From NCBI RefSeq assembly GCF_023156505.1, contig NZ_JALNMJ010000009.1:62001-126000 (forward strand): DNA of 64,000 nt, read 5' to 3'. The stretch comes from Roseibium sediminicola. GTDB taxonomy: Bacteria > Pseudomonadota > Alphaproteobacteria > Rhizobiales > Stappiaceae. Below are positions 20,356 through 28,955 of this stretch, in pieces (the first letter of the stretch is position 1; the number at the start of each line of letters is the position of its first letter). Below the pieces are notes generated by a model. It saw nothing but the letters and a program-made list of their open reading frames with translations, made no database searches and was not told the DNA's origin. The translations under genes were made by a program, and so were the position numbers.

Positions 20356-20386
20356 GAGTGGGCCCGCCGGGGACCCGCTCTTTTTT
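20356..20386 (+). terminator. Terminator-like hairpin in the rimP leader (possible attenuator)
   Basis: A 7-bp stem with one GU pair (GAGTGGG at 20356-20362, CCCGCTC at 20374-20380, 11-base loop) is followed at once by TTTTTTGTTT. It has full intrinsic-terminator form. It lies about 35 bases after a candidate promoter and 113 bases before the rimP start, so RNA polymerase must read through it to express the operon. Either an attenuator or the end of a short RNA is possible. Confidence 0.7.
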
Positions 20387-20498
20387 GTTTAGCTACTGGC
20401 CGGAGACAGACGACCGCGAGCAGGATTGCCCTATGTAAATCGTTGATCAGGCACATCTGATGCTCAAGAGCCGGCAACGGCTTGAACAGGAGCCAAGT

Positions 20499-21089
20499 GT
20501 GAGCGCACACGAACCGAGAATTGTAACGGAGCAGGGGCTGGATGCCCGTGTTGCCGCGATTGTGGAGCCGGTCATCGAGGACCTCGGCTACCGCCTGGTG
20601 CGCACCAAGATCAGCGCGGCAAACGGCTGCACGCTGCAGATCATGGCCGAACGTCCCGACGGCACGATGACCGTCGAGGACTGTGAAACCATTTCCCGAG
20701 CGGTCTCCCCGGCGCTTGACGTTGAGGATCCGATCAACCGGGCCTATCATCTGGAAGTTTCATCACCCGGGATCGACCGCCCGCTGGTGCGCGCCGGCGA
20801 TTTCAATCGCTGGTCCGGCCATGAGCTGAAGGTCGAGATGGCCGTCATGCTGGACGGCCGCAAGCGGTTCCGGGGAACCCTGCTTGGCGCGGAGGACGGC
20901 GTTGCGAAGCTCCGCCTGCCCGACGTCAAGGAAGGCGACGACACCGTTGGCCTGCCGCTGGAAGATATCGGCGAAGCCAGGCTGGTGCTCACGGACGACT
21001 TGATTACGGCAGCTCTTCAGGCGGAAAAGGCGGCTTTGGCCGCCCGCGAGACATCGAACGAGCTGTCACAGGACAACAAGCCCAACTAG
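20499..21089 (+). CDS. rimP: Ribosome maturation factor RimP
   Basis: RimP assists 30S subunit assembly by binding S12 and S5 regions. The 196-residue product contains [50 protein letters not shown], followed by [23 protein letters not shown], the RimP signature. GTG at 20499 is chosen because AGGAG (20488-20492) sits 6 bases upstream. A longer frame starting at 20460 lacks such a site. It is the first gene of the rimP-nusA-ylxR-infB-rbfA-truB-rpsO-pnp series. Confidence 0.94.
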   Translation: MSAHEPRIVTEQGLDARVAAIVEPVIEDLGYRLVRTKISAANGCTLQIMAERPDGTMTVEDCETISRAVSPALDVEDPINRAYHLEVSSPGIDRPLVRAGDFNRWSGHELKVEMAVMLDGRKRFRGTLLGAEDGVAKLRLPDVKEGDDTVGLPLEDIGEARLVLTDDLITAALQAEKAALAARETSNELSQDNKPN

Positions 21090-21166
21090 GCACACGGCTT
21101 AGCGGCAACGAGAAGAAACGCGCCACAGACGAACTCGACTGAACTTTGGCGCAAGAGGAGTGGAAT

Positions 21167-22813
21167 ATGGCAATCAGCGCAAACCGGCTGGAACTGCTGC
21201 AAATCGCTGACGCGGTCGCACGGGAAAAATCCATTGACCGGATGATCGTCATCAACGCAATGGAAGACGCGATCCAGAAGGCGGCCCGCTCCCGCTATGG
21301 TACGGAGACGGAAGTCCGCGCCGAAATCAATCCGAAGACCGGCGACATCCGCCTTCAGCGTCTTCTGCAGGTGGTCGAGACGGTCGAGAACATCTCCACC
21401 GAGATTGCCCTTGCCGACGCTCAGGCCCGCAACCCGGAAGCCAATCTCGGCGATTTCATCGCAGAGCCGCTGCCGCCGCTCGATTTCGGCCGCATTGCCG
21501 CCCAGTCTGCAAAGCAGGTGATCGTGCAGAAGGTGCGCGAAGCCGAGCGCGATCGCCAGTATGAAGAATTCAAGGACCGTGTCGGCGACGTCATCAACGG
21601 TGTCGTCAAGCGTGCCGAATACGGCAACGTGATTGTCGACCTCGGCCGCGGTGAGGGCATCGTGCGCCGCGACGAACTGATCCCGCGTGAAATCTTCCGC
21701 ACCGGCGACCGCATCCGCGCCTTCATTTATGACGTGCGCCGAGAGCAGCGCGGTCCGCAGATCTTCCTGTCGCGCACCCATCCGCAATTCATGGCCAAGC
21801 TCTTTGCCCAGGAAGTGCCGGAAATCTACGACGGCGTCATCGAAATCAAGTCCGTTGCCCGCGATCCGGGCTCACGCGCGAAGATCGCCGTGATTTCCAA
21901 GGACAGCTCCATTGACCCGGTCGGTGCCTGTGTCGGCATGCGCGGCAGCCGCGTTCAGGCGGTTGTCGGCGAGCTGCAGGGCGAGAAGATCGACATCATT
22001 CCGTGGAACGAAGAAGCCGCGACCTTCATCGTCAACGCATTGCAGCCGGCGGAAGTCGCCAAGGTTGTTCTCGATGAGGATGCCGAGCGGATTGAAGTTG
22101 TCGTTCCGGATGACCAGCTGTCCCTGGCGATTGGCCGCCGTGGCCAGAACGTGCGTCTGGCGTCCCAGCTGACCGGCTGGGCCATCGACATCATGACCGA
22201 GCAGGAAGAAAGCGAACGCCGCCAGAAGGAATTCCAGGACCGTTCGCAGCTCTTCATGGAAGCGCTCAACGTCGACGAGATGGTCGGCCAGCTGCTGGCG
22301 ACCGAAGGCTTCACCTCCGTCGAGGAAGTCGCCTATGTCGAGCTTGAGGAAATCGCCATGATCGAGGGCTTCGACGACGACACCGCCGTCGAGATCCAGG
22401 CACGCGCACGTGATTTCCTGGCCGAGCTGGAAGCCAAGCTCGACGAGGAACGCATCGAACTTGGCGTTTCGGACGACCTGCGCTCGATTGATGGCCTGAC
22501 AACGGCTATGCTGGTTGCCCTCGGCAAGGACGGTATCAAGTCCATGGAAGATCTGGCGGGCTGCGCGGCAGACGACCTGATCGGCTGGACCGAGCGCAAG
22601 GACGGCGAGACCAAGCGGTTCGACGGTGCCTTGTCCGGCTTCGACATGTCCCGGGCCGAAGCGGAGAACGTCGTCATGGCGGCGCGCCTTGCGGCGGGCT
22701 GGGTCACCGAGGAAGAACTTGCGGCCCAGGCTGAGGAAGAACAGGAAATCGACGAGGTCGTCGACGTCGCCGAGGCGGACGCCCCGGCAGGCGGCGCGAT
22801 CCTGAACGGATAA
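21167..22813 (+). CDS. nusA: Transcription termination/antitermination factor NusA
   Basis: NusA binds RNA polymerase and nascent RNA to modulate pausing, termination and antitermination. The 548 residues comprise the N-terminal polymerase-binding domain (from ANRLELLQIADAVAREKSIDR), an S1 domain (DRVGDVINGVVKRAEYGNVIVDLGRGEGIV), two KH domains (VGACVGMRGSRVQAVVGELQGEKIDII; LAIGRRGQNVRLASQLTGWAIDI), two C-terminal acidic repeats and a very acidic tail. The ATG at 21167 has AAGAGGAG 6 bases upstream. Position after rimP is universal in this operon. Confidence 0.97.
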   Translation: MAISANRLELLQIADAVAREKSIDRMIVINAMEDAIQKAARSRYGTETEVRAEINPKTGDIRLQRLLQVVETVENISTEIALADAQARNPEANLGDFIAEPLPPLDFGRIAAQSAKQVIVQKVREAERDRQYEEFKDRVGDVINGVVKRAEYGNVIVDLGRGEGIVRRDELIPREIFRTGDRIRAFIYDVRREQRGPQIFLSRTHPQFMAKLFAQEVPEIYDGVIEIKSVARDPGSRAKIAVISKDSSIDPVGACVGMRGSRVQAVVGELQGEKIDIIPWNEEAATFIVNALQPAEVAKVVLDEDAERIEVVVPDDQLSLAIGRRGQNVRLASQLTGWAIDIMTEQEESERRQKEFQDRSQLFMEALNVDEMVGQLLATEGFTSVEEVAYVELEEIAMIEGFDDDTAVEIQARARDFLAELEAKLDEERIELGVSDDLRSIDGLTTAMLVALGKDGIKSMEDLAGCAADDLIGWTERKDGETKRFDGALSGFDMSRAEAENVVMAARLAAGWVTEEELAAQAEEEQEIDEVVDVAEADAPAGGAILNG

Positions 22814-22948
22814 GAACAGGTGAAAGCCTCGGGTGCCGTCCGACTTCGAAAGATGCGGATCAGCCGGCACCGGCAGGCAGATTTGACCAGCATCGCGGCC
22901 GCCTTGCGGATCCCGTGAGACCGCTGGCTGGTTCAAAGGAGTGGCAGC

Positions 22949-23587
22949 GTGCCCAGGAAGAACGAGCCGACCGAACGGCAATGTGCCGTTACCCGGGAGG
23001 TTCAACCCGTCAGCTCGCTGATCCGGTTCGTGCTAGACCCCGAGGGGCAAGTGGTTCCGGATCTGAAGCGGGTGCTTCCCGGACGCGGTGTCTGGGTGAC
23101 CGCCGCGAAAGATGTCGTGGCTGTCGCCGAGAAGGACCGGAAGAAGGTGTTCGGCAGAGGCTTCAAGACGGAAGCCGGGGTCGAGCCCGGACTGGCGGAG
23201 CGGGTCGATGCGCTCATGGAACGCTCAGCGCTGCAGGCGCTGTCCATGACGCGCAAGGCCGGCGAGCTGGTCACCGGTTACGCCAAGGTTGAAGCGGCCT
23301 TGCGGCGGGATCCCGTCGCAGGACTGATCCATGCCTCGGACGCTGCCGAGGACGGAATGAGAAGGCTCGGGGCGGTGGCTGCGAGCCGTGAGGAACTCGC
23401 AAACGGATGCCAAATCGTCCGTTTGTTCGATTCGGACCAATTGGATTTGGCATTGGGCCGGTCAAATGTGATACATGCTGCACTGCTTGCGGGGCAGGCG
23501 AGCGAAAATTTTCTGGCGCGGGTACGTGACCTTGAGGATTTTCGCGGGTCTTCCGAAGAAGCACGCAGCGACAAAGGCAACGCCTGA
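22949..23587 (+). CDS. YlxR RNA-binding domain fused to an L7Ae-like domain
   Basis: A 212-residue protein. Residues 1-80 form a YlxR (DUF448) domain with the conserved [24 protein letters not shown] and [10 protein letters not shown] blocks. Residues about 95-190 resemble a ribosomal L7Ae/L30e-type RNA-binding fold ([40 protein letters not shown]). In Firmicutes the two are separate genes (ylxR, ylxQ) at this same operon position; the fused form is usual in Alphaproteobacteria. GTG at 22949 is supported by AAAGGAG 7 bases upstream. Function is probably regulatory RNA binding during translation or transcription. Confidence 0.9.
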   Translation: MPRKNEPTERQCAVTREVQPVSSLIRFVLDPEGQVVPDLKRVLPGRGVWVTAAKDVVAVAEKDRKKVFGRGFKTEAGVEPGLAERVDALMERSALQALSMTRKAGELVTGYAKVEAALRRDPVAGLIHASDAAEDGMRRLGAVAASREELANGCQIVRLFDSDQLDLALGRSNVIHAALLAGQASENFLARVRDLEDFRGSSEEARSDKGNA

Positions 23588-23616
23588 GAAGGCGGTTGCG
23601 CAGGACTGAAGGCAAT

Positions 23617-26355
23617 ATGAGCGATACGAAAAATCCAGGCGACAAGACAATCAGCGTTGAGCGTGGCAAGACGCTTGGCCTCAAGCGCGGCGGTGGCGAT
23701 CAGGGAACTGTTCGGCAGTCGTTTTCGCATGGCCGGTCAAAGAACGTCGTCGTGGAAAAGAAAAGGCGCCGTGTCGTAACCCCGGGGCAAGAAGGCAAGC
23801 CTGAAGCACCGGCACCGACCACGCAGCGACTTGACCGGCCGTCCGAAGCCCCGCGCAAGCCGCAACAGGCGGATCCCATGGCGGCCAAGCAGGCACGCCG
23901 TTCCGCGTCCGGCCAGCGTCAGAAAGGCAATGGCAACGTGCTCAGGACCCTGACCAAGGAAGAGGCCGCCGCGCGCGCAGCCGCCCTTCAGATGGCCAAG
24001 GTGCGTGACGAGGAAGACCGCAAGCGCCGCGAGGAAGACGAGAAGCGCCGCGCCGCCGAGGCTGTGCAGCGTCAGGCCGAAGAAGAGGCACGCGCCAAGG
24101 CCGAGGCCGAGGAACGCGCCGTGCGCGAAGCCGAGGAAGCCAAGGCGGCTGCGGAACAGGCCAAGGCGGCCCCGACCGAGGAAGCCAAGCCGGAAGCGGC
24201 CGAGGCAGCTCCTGCGGCCGAGGCAGCGGCAAGCCCGTCAGCCCGCAAACCTGCTCTGCGCAAGCCGGCCCATGCCGACGGCGGCAAGCCGCCGAGCCTG
24301 GACAGTATGGGCAAGCGCAAGGAACCGGCCGCAGCGGCCCGTCCGAAGCCGGAGGCTCGCGAAGCAGGCTCCGAGGACGACCGCAACAAGGGCGGCCTGC
24401 GCGCGGTCAAGCGGCCGAAGCAGGCACCGGCACCGACCACGCGTCCGCGTGCGGGTGACGACCGCCGCCGTTCCAAGCTGACGATTTCGGCAGCCACTGG
24501 CGGCGACGACGGCCAGCGGGCACGTTCGCTCGCCTCCATGCGCCGGCGCCAGGAAAAGGCCAAGCGCGGCCAGCAGCAGGTGGTGCGCGAGAAGATTTCC
24601 CGCGAAGTCACTCTGCCGGAAGCGATCACCATCCAGGAACTCGCCAACCGCATGGCAGAACGCGCCGTCGACGTGATCAAGCTGCTGATGAAGCAGGGCC
24701 AGATGCTCAAGATCAACGACGTCATCGACGCCGATACGGCCGAGCTGATCGCCGAGGAAATGGGCCACACGGTCAAGCGCGTTTCCGAAGCGGACGTCGA
24801 AGAGGGGCTGTTCGCGACGGAAGACGAGGCAGGCACCCTGAAGGCGCGGCCGCCGGTCGTGACCATCATGGGCCACGTCGACCACGGCAAGACCTCGCTG
24901 CTCGACGCGATCCGCAAATCCAAGGTGGTCACCGGCGAAGCCGGCGGCATCACCCAGCATATCGGCGCCTACCAGGTCGATCAGGATGGTCAGAAGATCA
25001 CCTTCATCGATACGCCGGGCCACGCCGCCTTCTCGCAGATGCGTGCCCGCGGTGCCAAGTCGACCGATATCGTCATCCTTGTCGTGGCCGCCGATGACGG
25101 CGTCATGCCGCAGACCAAGGAAGCGATTGCGCATGCCAAGGCCGCCGAGGCGCCGATCATCGTCGCGATCAACAAGATCGACAAGCCGGGCGCCGACCCG
25201 AACCGGGTCCGCACGGAGCTGCTCAGCGAAGAACTCGTTGTTGAATCCATGGGCGGCGACATCATCGATGTCGAAGTCTCGGCCCTGAACGGCACCAACC
25301 TGGACAAGCTGCTGGAAATGATCCTGCTGCAGTCCGAAGTGCTGGAGCTTCAGGCGAACCCGGACCGCACGGCGGAAGGCGTTGTCATCGAAGCGCAGCT
25401 CGACCGCGGCCGCGGCCCGGTTGCCACCGTTCTGGTGCAGAAGGGTACGCTCAAGCCGGGCGACATCCTGGTGGCCGGTTCCGAATGGGGCCGTGTCCGC
25501 GCCATGCTCGACGAGAATGGCGAACAGGTGAAGGAAGCCGGTCCGTCCAAGCCGGTCGAGGTTCTGGGCTTCCAGGGCACGCCGGCAGCCGGTGACATGG
25601 TCGCCGTGGTCGAGAACGAGGCCCGCGCCCGCGAGATTACCGACTATCGTCAGCGTCAGATCCGCGAAAAGGCCTCGGTTGTTGCTTCGGCAGCCCGAGG
25701 TTCGCTCGAGCAGATGATGATGAGCGCGCAGAAGACCGGCCGGAAGGAATTCCCGCTGGTTCTGAAAGCGGACGTGCAGGGCTCGGCGGAAGCCATCGCC
25801 CACGCGCTCAACGAACTCGGCAACGAGGAAGTCGGCGCACGCATCCTGCTGTCAGGTGTCGGTGGCATCACCGAAAGCGACATCACGCTGGCGTCGGCCT
25901 CCAATGCGCCGATCCTCGGCTTCAACGTGCGTGCCAACAAGCAGGCCCGTGAAGCAGCTGCCCGCGATGGCATCGAGATCCGCTACTACAACGTGATCTA
26001 CGACCTCGTCGACGATATCAAGTCGGCCATGTCCGGCCTGCTGTCGCCGGAACGCCGCGAGACCTTCCTCGGAAATGCGGAGATCAAGGAAATCTTCCAC
26101 ATTTCCAAAGTCGGCAAGGTTGCGGGCTGTCTGGTCACCGAGGGTGTTGTGGAACGCGGAGCCAATGTTCGCCTCATCCGCGACGACGTGGTCATTCACG
26201 AAGGCGAGCTGGGCACGCTCAAGCGCTTCAAGGACGAGGTCAAGAGCGTCGAATCCGGTCAGGAATGCGGCATGAACTTCGTCAAGTACCAGGACATGCG
26301 TCCGGGCGACGTCATCGAGTGTTTCCGCGTCGAGCAGATCGCGCGTACGCTCTGA
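23617..26355 (+). CDS. infB: Translation initiation factor IF-2
   Basis: IF-2 is the GTPase that places initiator fMet-tRNA on the 30S subunit and promotes subunit joining. The 912-residue product has a short N-terminal region, a long low-complexity stretch rich in Ala, Glu, Lys and Arg (about residues 115-290), then the IF-2 core. G1 is GHVDHGKT starting at residue 419, G3 is [15 protein letters not shown] and G4 is NKID. The C-terminal domain ends [10 protein letters not shown]. The ATG at 23617 yields [12 protein letters not shown], the usual alphaproteobacterial N-terminus. The linker is highly repetitive and gives long misleading frames on the other strand. Confidence 0.98.
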   Translation: MSDTKNPGDKTISVERGKTLGLKRGGGDQGTVRQSFSHGRSKNVVVEKKRRRVVTPGQEGKPEAPAPTTQRLDRPSEAPRKPQQADPMAAKQARRSASGQRQKGNGNVLRTLTKEEAAARAAALQMAKVRDEEDRKRREEDEKRRAAEAVQRQAEEEARAKAEAEERAVREAEEAKAAAEQAKAAPTEEAKPEAAEAAPAAEAAASPSARKPALRKPAHADGGKPPSLDSMGKRKEPAAAARPKPEAREAGSEDDRNKGGLRAVKRPKQAPAPTTRPRAGDDRRRSKLTISAATGGDDGQRARSLASMRRRQEKAKRGQQQVVREKISREVTLPEAITIQELANRMAERAVDVIKLLMKQGQMLKINDVIDADTAELIAEEMGHTVKRVSEADVEEGLFATEDEAGTLKARPPVVTIMGHVDHGKTSLLDAIRKSKVVTGEAGGITQHIGAYQVDQDGQKITFIDTPGHAAFSQMRARGAKSTDIVILVVAADDGVMPQTKEAIAHAKAAEAPIIVAINKIDKPGADPNRVRTELLSEELVVESMGGDIIDVEVSALNGTNLDKLLEMILLQSEVLELQANPDRTAEGVVIEAQLDRGRGPVATVLVQKGTLKPGDILVAGSEWGRVRAMLDENGEQVKEAGPSKPVEVLGFQGTPAAGDMVAVVENEARAREITDYRQRQIREKASVVASAARGSLEQMMMSAQKTGRKEFPLVLKADVQGSAEAIAHALNELGNEEVGARILLSGVGGITESDITLASASNAPILGFNVRANKQAREAAARDGIEIRYYNVIYDLVDDIKSAMSGLLSPERRETFLGNAEIKEIFHISKVGKVAGCLVTEGVVERGANVRLIRDDVVIHEGELGTLKRFKDEVKSVESGQECGMNFVKYQDMRPGDVIECFRVEQIARTL

Positions 26356-26382
26356 TTGACGTCAGACATTAACTTGAAACGG

Positions 26383-26416
26383 ATGTCAGCGGCTTAATCT
26401 GTTAAGCCGCTGACAT
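26383..26416 (+). other. Perfect 15-bp hairpin between infB and rbfA
   Basis: ATGTCAGCGGCTTAA (26383-26397) and TTAAGCCGCTGACAT (26402-26416) form a perfect 15-bp stem with loop TCTG, 28 bp after the infB stop. It lacks a U tract (TGTATCTGG follows). It may be a weak terminator, an RNase III site or an mRNA-stabilising structure splitting infB from rbfA. Confidence 0.65.
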
Positions 26417-26445
26417 TGTATCTGGTCACTGGTTCCTCCGTCCCG

Positions 26446-26547
26446 CCATGGCTTGCCCATGGCAGCCAGGCCGACTTTCCTGAACGCCTCCGTTTGTGCT
26501 TCAGGCGAGACAACGGCATGGATTGCCGGATCAAGTCCGGCAATGAC
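26446..26547. repeat. Palindromic repeat, copy 1 (upstream of rbfA)
   Basis: The element opens with the palindromic hairpin CCATGG-CTTGC-CCATGG (26446-26462). It ends with a 34-base block at 26514-26547 whose core is a 9-bp stem ATTGCCGGA/TCCGGCAAT with loop TCAAG. The same 34 bases recur at 27114-27147, exactly 600 bp further on and in the same orientation, after a related CCATGG hairpin. This is an alphaproteobacterial REP-like intergenic element. Confidence 0.85.
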
Positions 26548-26598
26548 AACATGTTTCTTGAGACGGCAAGCCGCGCCAGAGATGCAAGGACAACAACA

Positions 26599-27006
26599 AT
26601 GGCAAGACAACACGGACAGGACAGCCGTGGCCCGTCGCAGCGTCAGCTCAAGGTCGGCGAGACGGTGCGCAAGGAGCTGTCCGATATCCTGACCCGCGGC
26701 CGGTTTTCCGATCCGGACCTGGACGGGGTCATCATCACCATACCGGAAGTGCGCATGACGCCGGACCTGCGCCTGGCGACCTGCCTGGTGATGCCGCTTG
26801 GCGGCAAGGACGCCGAGAAGGTGGAGAAGGCGCTCAACCGCAGCGCCAAGTATCTGCGCGGCCAGGTCTCCCGCCGGCTGACCATGAAATACATGCCGGA
26901 CCTCCGCTTCGTGCTCGACACCCGCTTCGACGACGATGACCGCATCGGCACGCTGCTGCATTCCCCGGACGTTGCCCGGGACCTGGCGGCGGACGAAGAG
27001 GAATAG
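26599..27006 (+). CDS. rbfA: Ribosome-binding factor A
   Basis: RbfA helps mature the 5' end of 16S rRNA and the 30S subunit, especially in the cold. The 135-residue protein has the KH-like core SQRQLKVGETVRKELSDILTRGRFSDPDLDGVIITIPEVRMTPDLRLATCLVMPLGG and PDLRFVLDTRFDDDDRI, both typical. The ATG at 26599 has AAGGA 8 bases upstream. Earlier in-frame starts run through a palindromic repeat and are rejected. The gene is bracketed by two copies of that repeat. Confidence 0.95.
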   Translation: MARQHGQDSRGPSQRQLKVGETVRKELSDILTRGRFSDPDLDGVIITIPEVRMTPDLRLATCLVMPLGGKDAEKVEKALNRSAKYLRGQVSRRLTMKYMPDLRFVLDTRFDDDDRIGTLLHSPDVARDLAADEEE

Positions 27007-27044
27007 GCTTCACCTGCGGTGCGCCGTCAGATTTCCGACGTCAT

Positions 27045-27147
27045 CCCATGGCTTGACCATGGGACCCATGCCGTGGGGTTTCCACGCGACAAGCTTTGCT
27101 TGAGGTTGGGAAACGGCATGGATTGCCGGATCAAGTCCGGCAATGAC
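27045..27147. repeat. Palindromic repeat, copy 2 (between rbfA and truB)
   Basis: The element begins with CCCATGG-CTTGA-CCATGGG (27045-27063). It ends with a 34-base block (27114-27147) identical to the one at 26514-26547. The middle part (27064-27113) is only loosely similar to the other copy (GCTTTGCTTGAGG here, TGCTTCAGGCGAG there). Direct orientation relative to copy 1. Confidence 0.85.
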
Positions 27148-27210
27148 GAAGGGTTGGTGAATACACCGCTTCCTGATGACCACCCTTCCAAGGATTGATA
27201 CGGACCCGAC

Positions 27211-28155
27211 ATGGCACGGCAGAAGCAGGTCAAACGCAAGAAGAACCCTATCAACGGCTGGCTGGTGCTCGACAAGCCGTACGGCATCACCTCCAACGAG
27301 GCGCTCGGCAAGATCAAGCGGATCTTTTCGCCGCAGAAGGTAGGCCATGCCGGCACGCTTGACCCGCGTGCCTCCGGCCTGCTGCCGGTCGCTTTCGGCG
27401 AAGCCACCAAGACCGTTCCCTTCGTCATGGACGGCCGCAAGGTCTATCGTTTCGAGGTGACCTGGGGCGCGGAAACCAACACCGACGACACCGAGGGCGA
27501 AGTGATTGCGAGCTCGGACGTGCGTCCGGATGCGGCGGCGATCTCCAAAGTGCTCGGAGAATTTGTCGGCACCATCCTGCAGGTGCCGCCGAAATTCTCC
27601 GCCATCAAGGTTGCCGGCGAGCGGGCCTATGATCTTGCCCGCGATGGCGAGGAGGTCGAGCTGGAAGCCCGTCCCATTGACGTGCACCGGCTGGACCTGG
27701 TCGAGTGCCCGGACGAAAACCGCGCCGTTTTCGAGGCCGAATGCGGCAAGGGCACCTATGTGCGTGCGCTTGCCCGCGATCTCGGCCGCCGCCTCGGCAC
27801 TTGCGGCCATGTCACCGAGCTGCGCCGCCTGCTGGTCGGTCCGTTCGGCGAGGAGGACCTGATCGCCTTCGATGAGCTGGTCGAGGCTGCTGACGCGCTT
27901 GAGGAGGGCGAGGGCGTCGAGGCGCTTGTTGCCGAGTTTATTCTGCCCGTCCGCGATGCCATGGACGCGCTGGTCGAAGTGCCGGTCACGCTCGACGATG
28001 CGGCAAAGATCCGCAAGGGCATGGCCGTGCTGCTCCGGGGCCGCGATGCACCGCTGAACACGGACGTCGCTTTTGCCAGCCACGCCGATGTGCCCGTCGC
28101 CATCGGTTCAATTGACAAGGGCCGGTTCCAGCCGAGCCGGGTGTTTCATCTTTGA
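27211..28155 (+). CDS. truB: tRNA pseudouridine(55) synthase TruB
   Basis: Forms pseudouridine 55 in the T-loop of tRNAs and acts as a tRNA chaperone. The 314-residue protein begins INGWLVLDKPYGITSNEAL and has the catalytic motif KVGHAGTLDPRASGLLP with nucleophile Asp51. KVYRFEVTWGAETNTDDTEGEV and KGTYVRALARDLGRRLG are the other conserved blocks. Length is typical. It lies between rbfA and rpsO as in most proteobacteria. Confidence 0.97.
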   Translation: MARQKQVKRKKNPINGWLVLDKPYGITSNEALGKIKRIFSPQKVGHAGTLDPRASGLLPVAFGEATKTVPFVMDGRKVYRFEVTWGAETNTDDTEGEVIASSDVRPDAAAISKVLGEFVGTILQVPPKFSAIKVAGERAYDLARDGEEVELEARPIDVHRLDLVECPDENRAVFEAECGKGTYVRALARDLGRRLGTCGHVTELRRLLVGPFGEEDLIAFDELVEAADALEEGEGVEALVAEFILPVRDAMDALVEVPVTLDDAAKIRKGMAVLLRGRDAPLNTDVAFASHADVPVAIGSIDKGRFQPSRVFHL

Positions 28156-28363
28156 GAATCGGGTATGCCGCGAAAGCATAAGAAATCTCTGGATTTTCCT
28201 TATGTTTTCTGCCATATACCGCCGCCATTGGGCACTGATGTCCAATTCGTCCGGAAAGATCCTTTGCTGAACGACATCTCGGCTCTGGGGACATCCGGAT
28301 CAGGCCTTCGGGCAGTTCAACGCGTCCGGTCAACGGACCTCCACTCTTTGAAAGGAAAGAGCG

Positions 28364-28633
28364 ATGTCGATTACTGCAGAGCGCAAGGCTGAGCTCATCA
28401 AGGAATACGCGACCAAAGAAGGCGACACCGGTTCTCCGGAAGTCCAGATCGCGATCCTGACCGAGCGCATCAACAACCTGACCGAACATTTCAAGGGCCA
28501 TGGCAAGGACAACCACTCCCGCCGCGGTCTCCTGAAGATGGTTGCGCAGCGCCGGTCCCTTCTGGACTACACGCGCGGCAAGAGCGAAGACCGTTACAAG
28601 TCGCTCATCGAGCGTCTTGGCATTCGCCGCTAA
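28364..28633 (+). CDS. rpsO: 30S ribosomal protein S15
   Basis: An 89-residue primary 16S rRNA-binding protein of the platform. [69 protein letters not shown] is canonical throughout. The ribosome binding site GAAAGGAAAG lies just upstream of the ATG. The 208-bp leader after truB probably carries its own promoter and the S15 autoregulatory site, but I cannot point to a specific structure. A strong terminator follows the stop. Confidence 0.98.
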   Translation: MSITAERKAELIKEYATKEGDTGSPEVQIAILTERINNLTEHFKGHGKDNHSRRGLLKMVAQRRSLLDYTRGKSEDRYKSLIERLGIRR

Positions 28634-28647
28634 GGTCGCACTATCTT

Positions 28648-28684
28648 AAAACGCGGTGGGCGGCATGCCCGCCGCGTTTTTCTT
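28648..28684 (+). terminator. Rho-independent terminator after rpsO
   Basis: AAAACGCGG (28648-28656) pairs with CCGCGTTTT (28672-28680), with inner GGGC/GCCC pairs, and runs into TTTTTC. It lies 15 bp after the rpsO stop. Confidence 0.85.
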
Positions 28685-28701
28685 ATGGAGGCGCGCTTCC
28701 T

Positions 28702-28767
28702 GAAACCGAACACCGGTTTCGCCGCGTAATTCCCATTTGGAGCGTTTCCATTTGATGGCAAACGCTC
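28702..28767 (+). repeat. Two consecutive hairpins in the rpsO-pnp intergenic region
   Basis: The 322-bp gap before pnp holds, besides the rpsO terminator, GAAACCG/CGGTTTC (28702-28720, loop AACAC). It also holds a second palindrome, GAGCGTTT (28740-28747) with AAACGCTC (28760-28767), extended inward by CCAT/ATGG. The string AAACGCTCTA recurs at 2924 upstream of the FMN reductase gene, and AAATGCTCTA occurs just before trmB. This could be a small dispersed element, or the site where RNase III and PNPase autoregulate pnp mRNA. The 190 bp after it show nothing more that I can support. Confidence 0.5.
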
Positions 28768-28955
28768 TATAGAGACCTCGTGACATGTCATGGGGCAGGA
28801 TTGCCGGCTCCTTTCCGCGGACCGCGTTGAAAGCAGCTCGTCGTCTTGCCCGTGACCTGTCCGCCGGTAACCGGCCCATCCGGGGCCGACCGGGAACGTG
28901 CCTGTCAGCCGTGCTGTACCGAAAACAGCCGGAGCAGGTGAAGCTGTAAGGACAG

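Noticed and set aside
20223..20498. A tRNA-fMet gene before rimP as in enteric bacteria
   Set aside because: No cloverleaf or TTCRANYC-type T-loop can be formed; the region holds only a promoter candidate and two terminators.
23617..24480. Low-complexity Ala/Glu/Lys/Arg stretch as a possible novel repeat protein
   Set aside because: It is the normal variable N-terminal linker of IF-2.
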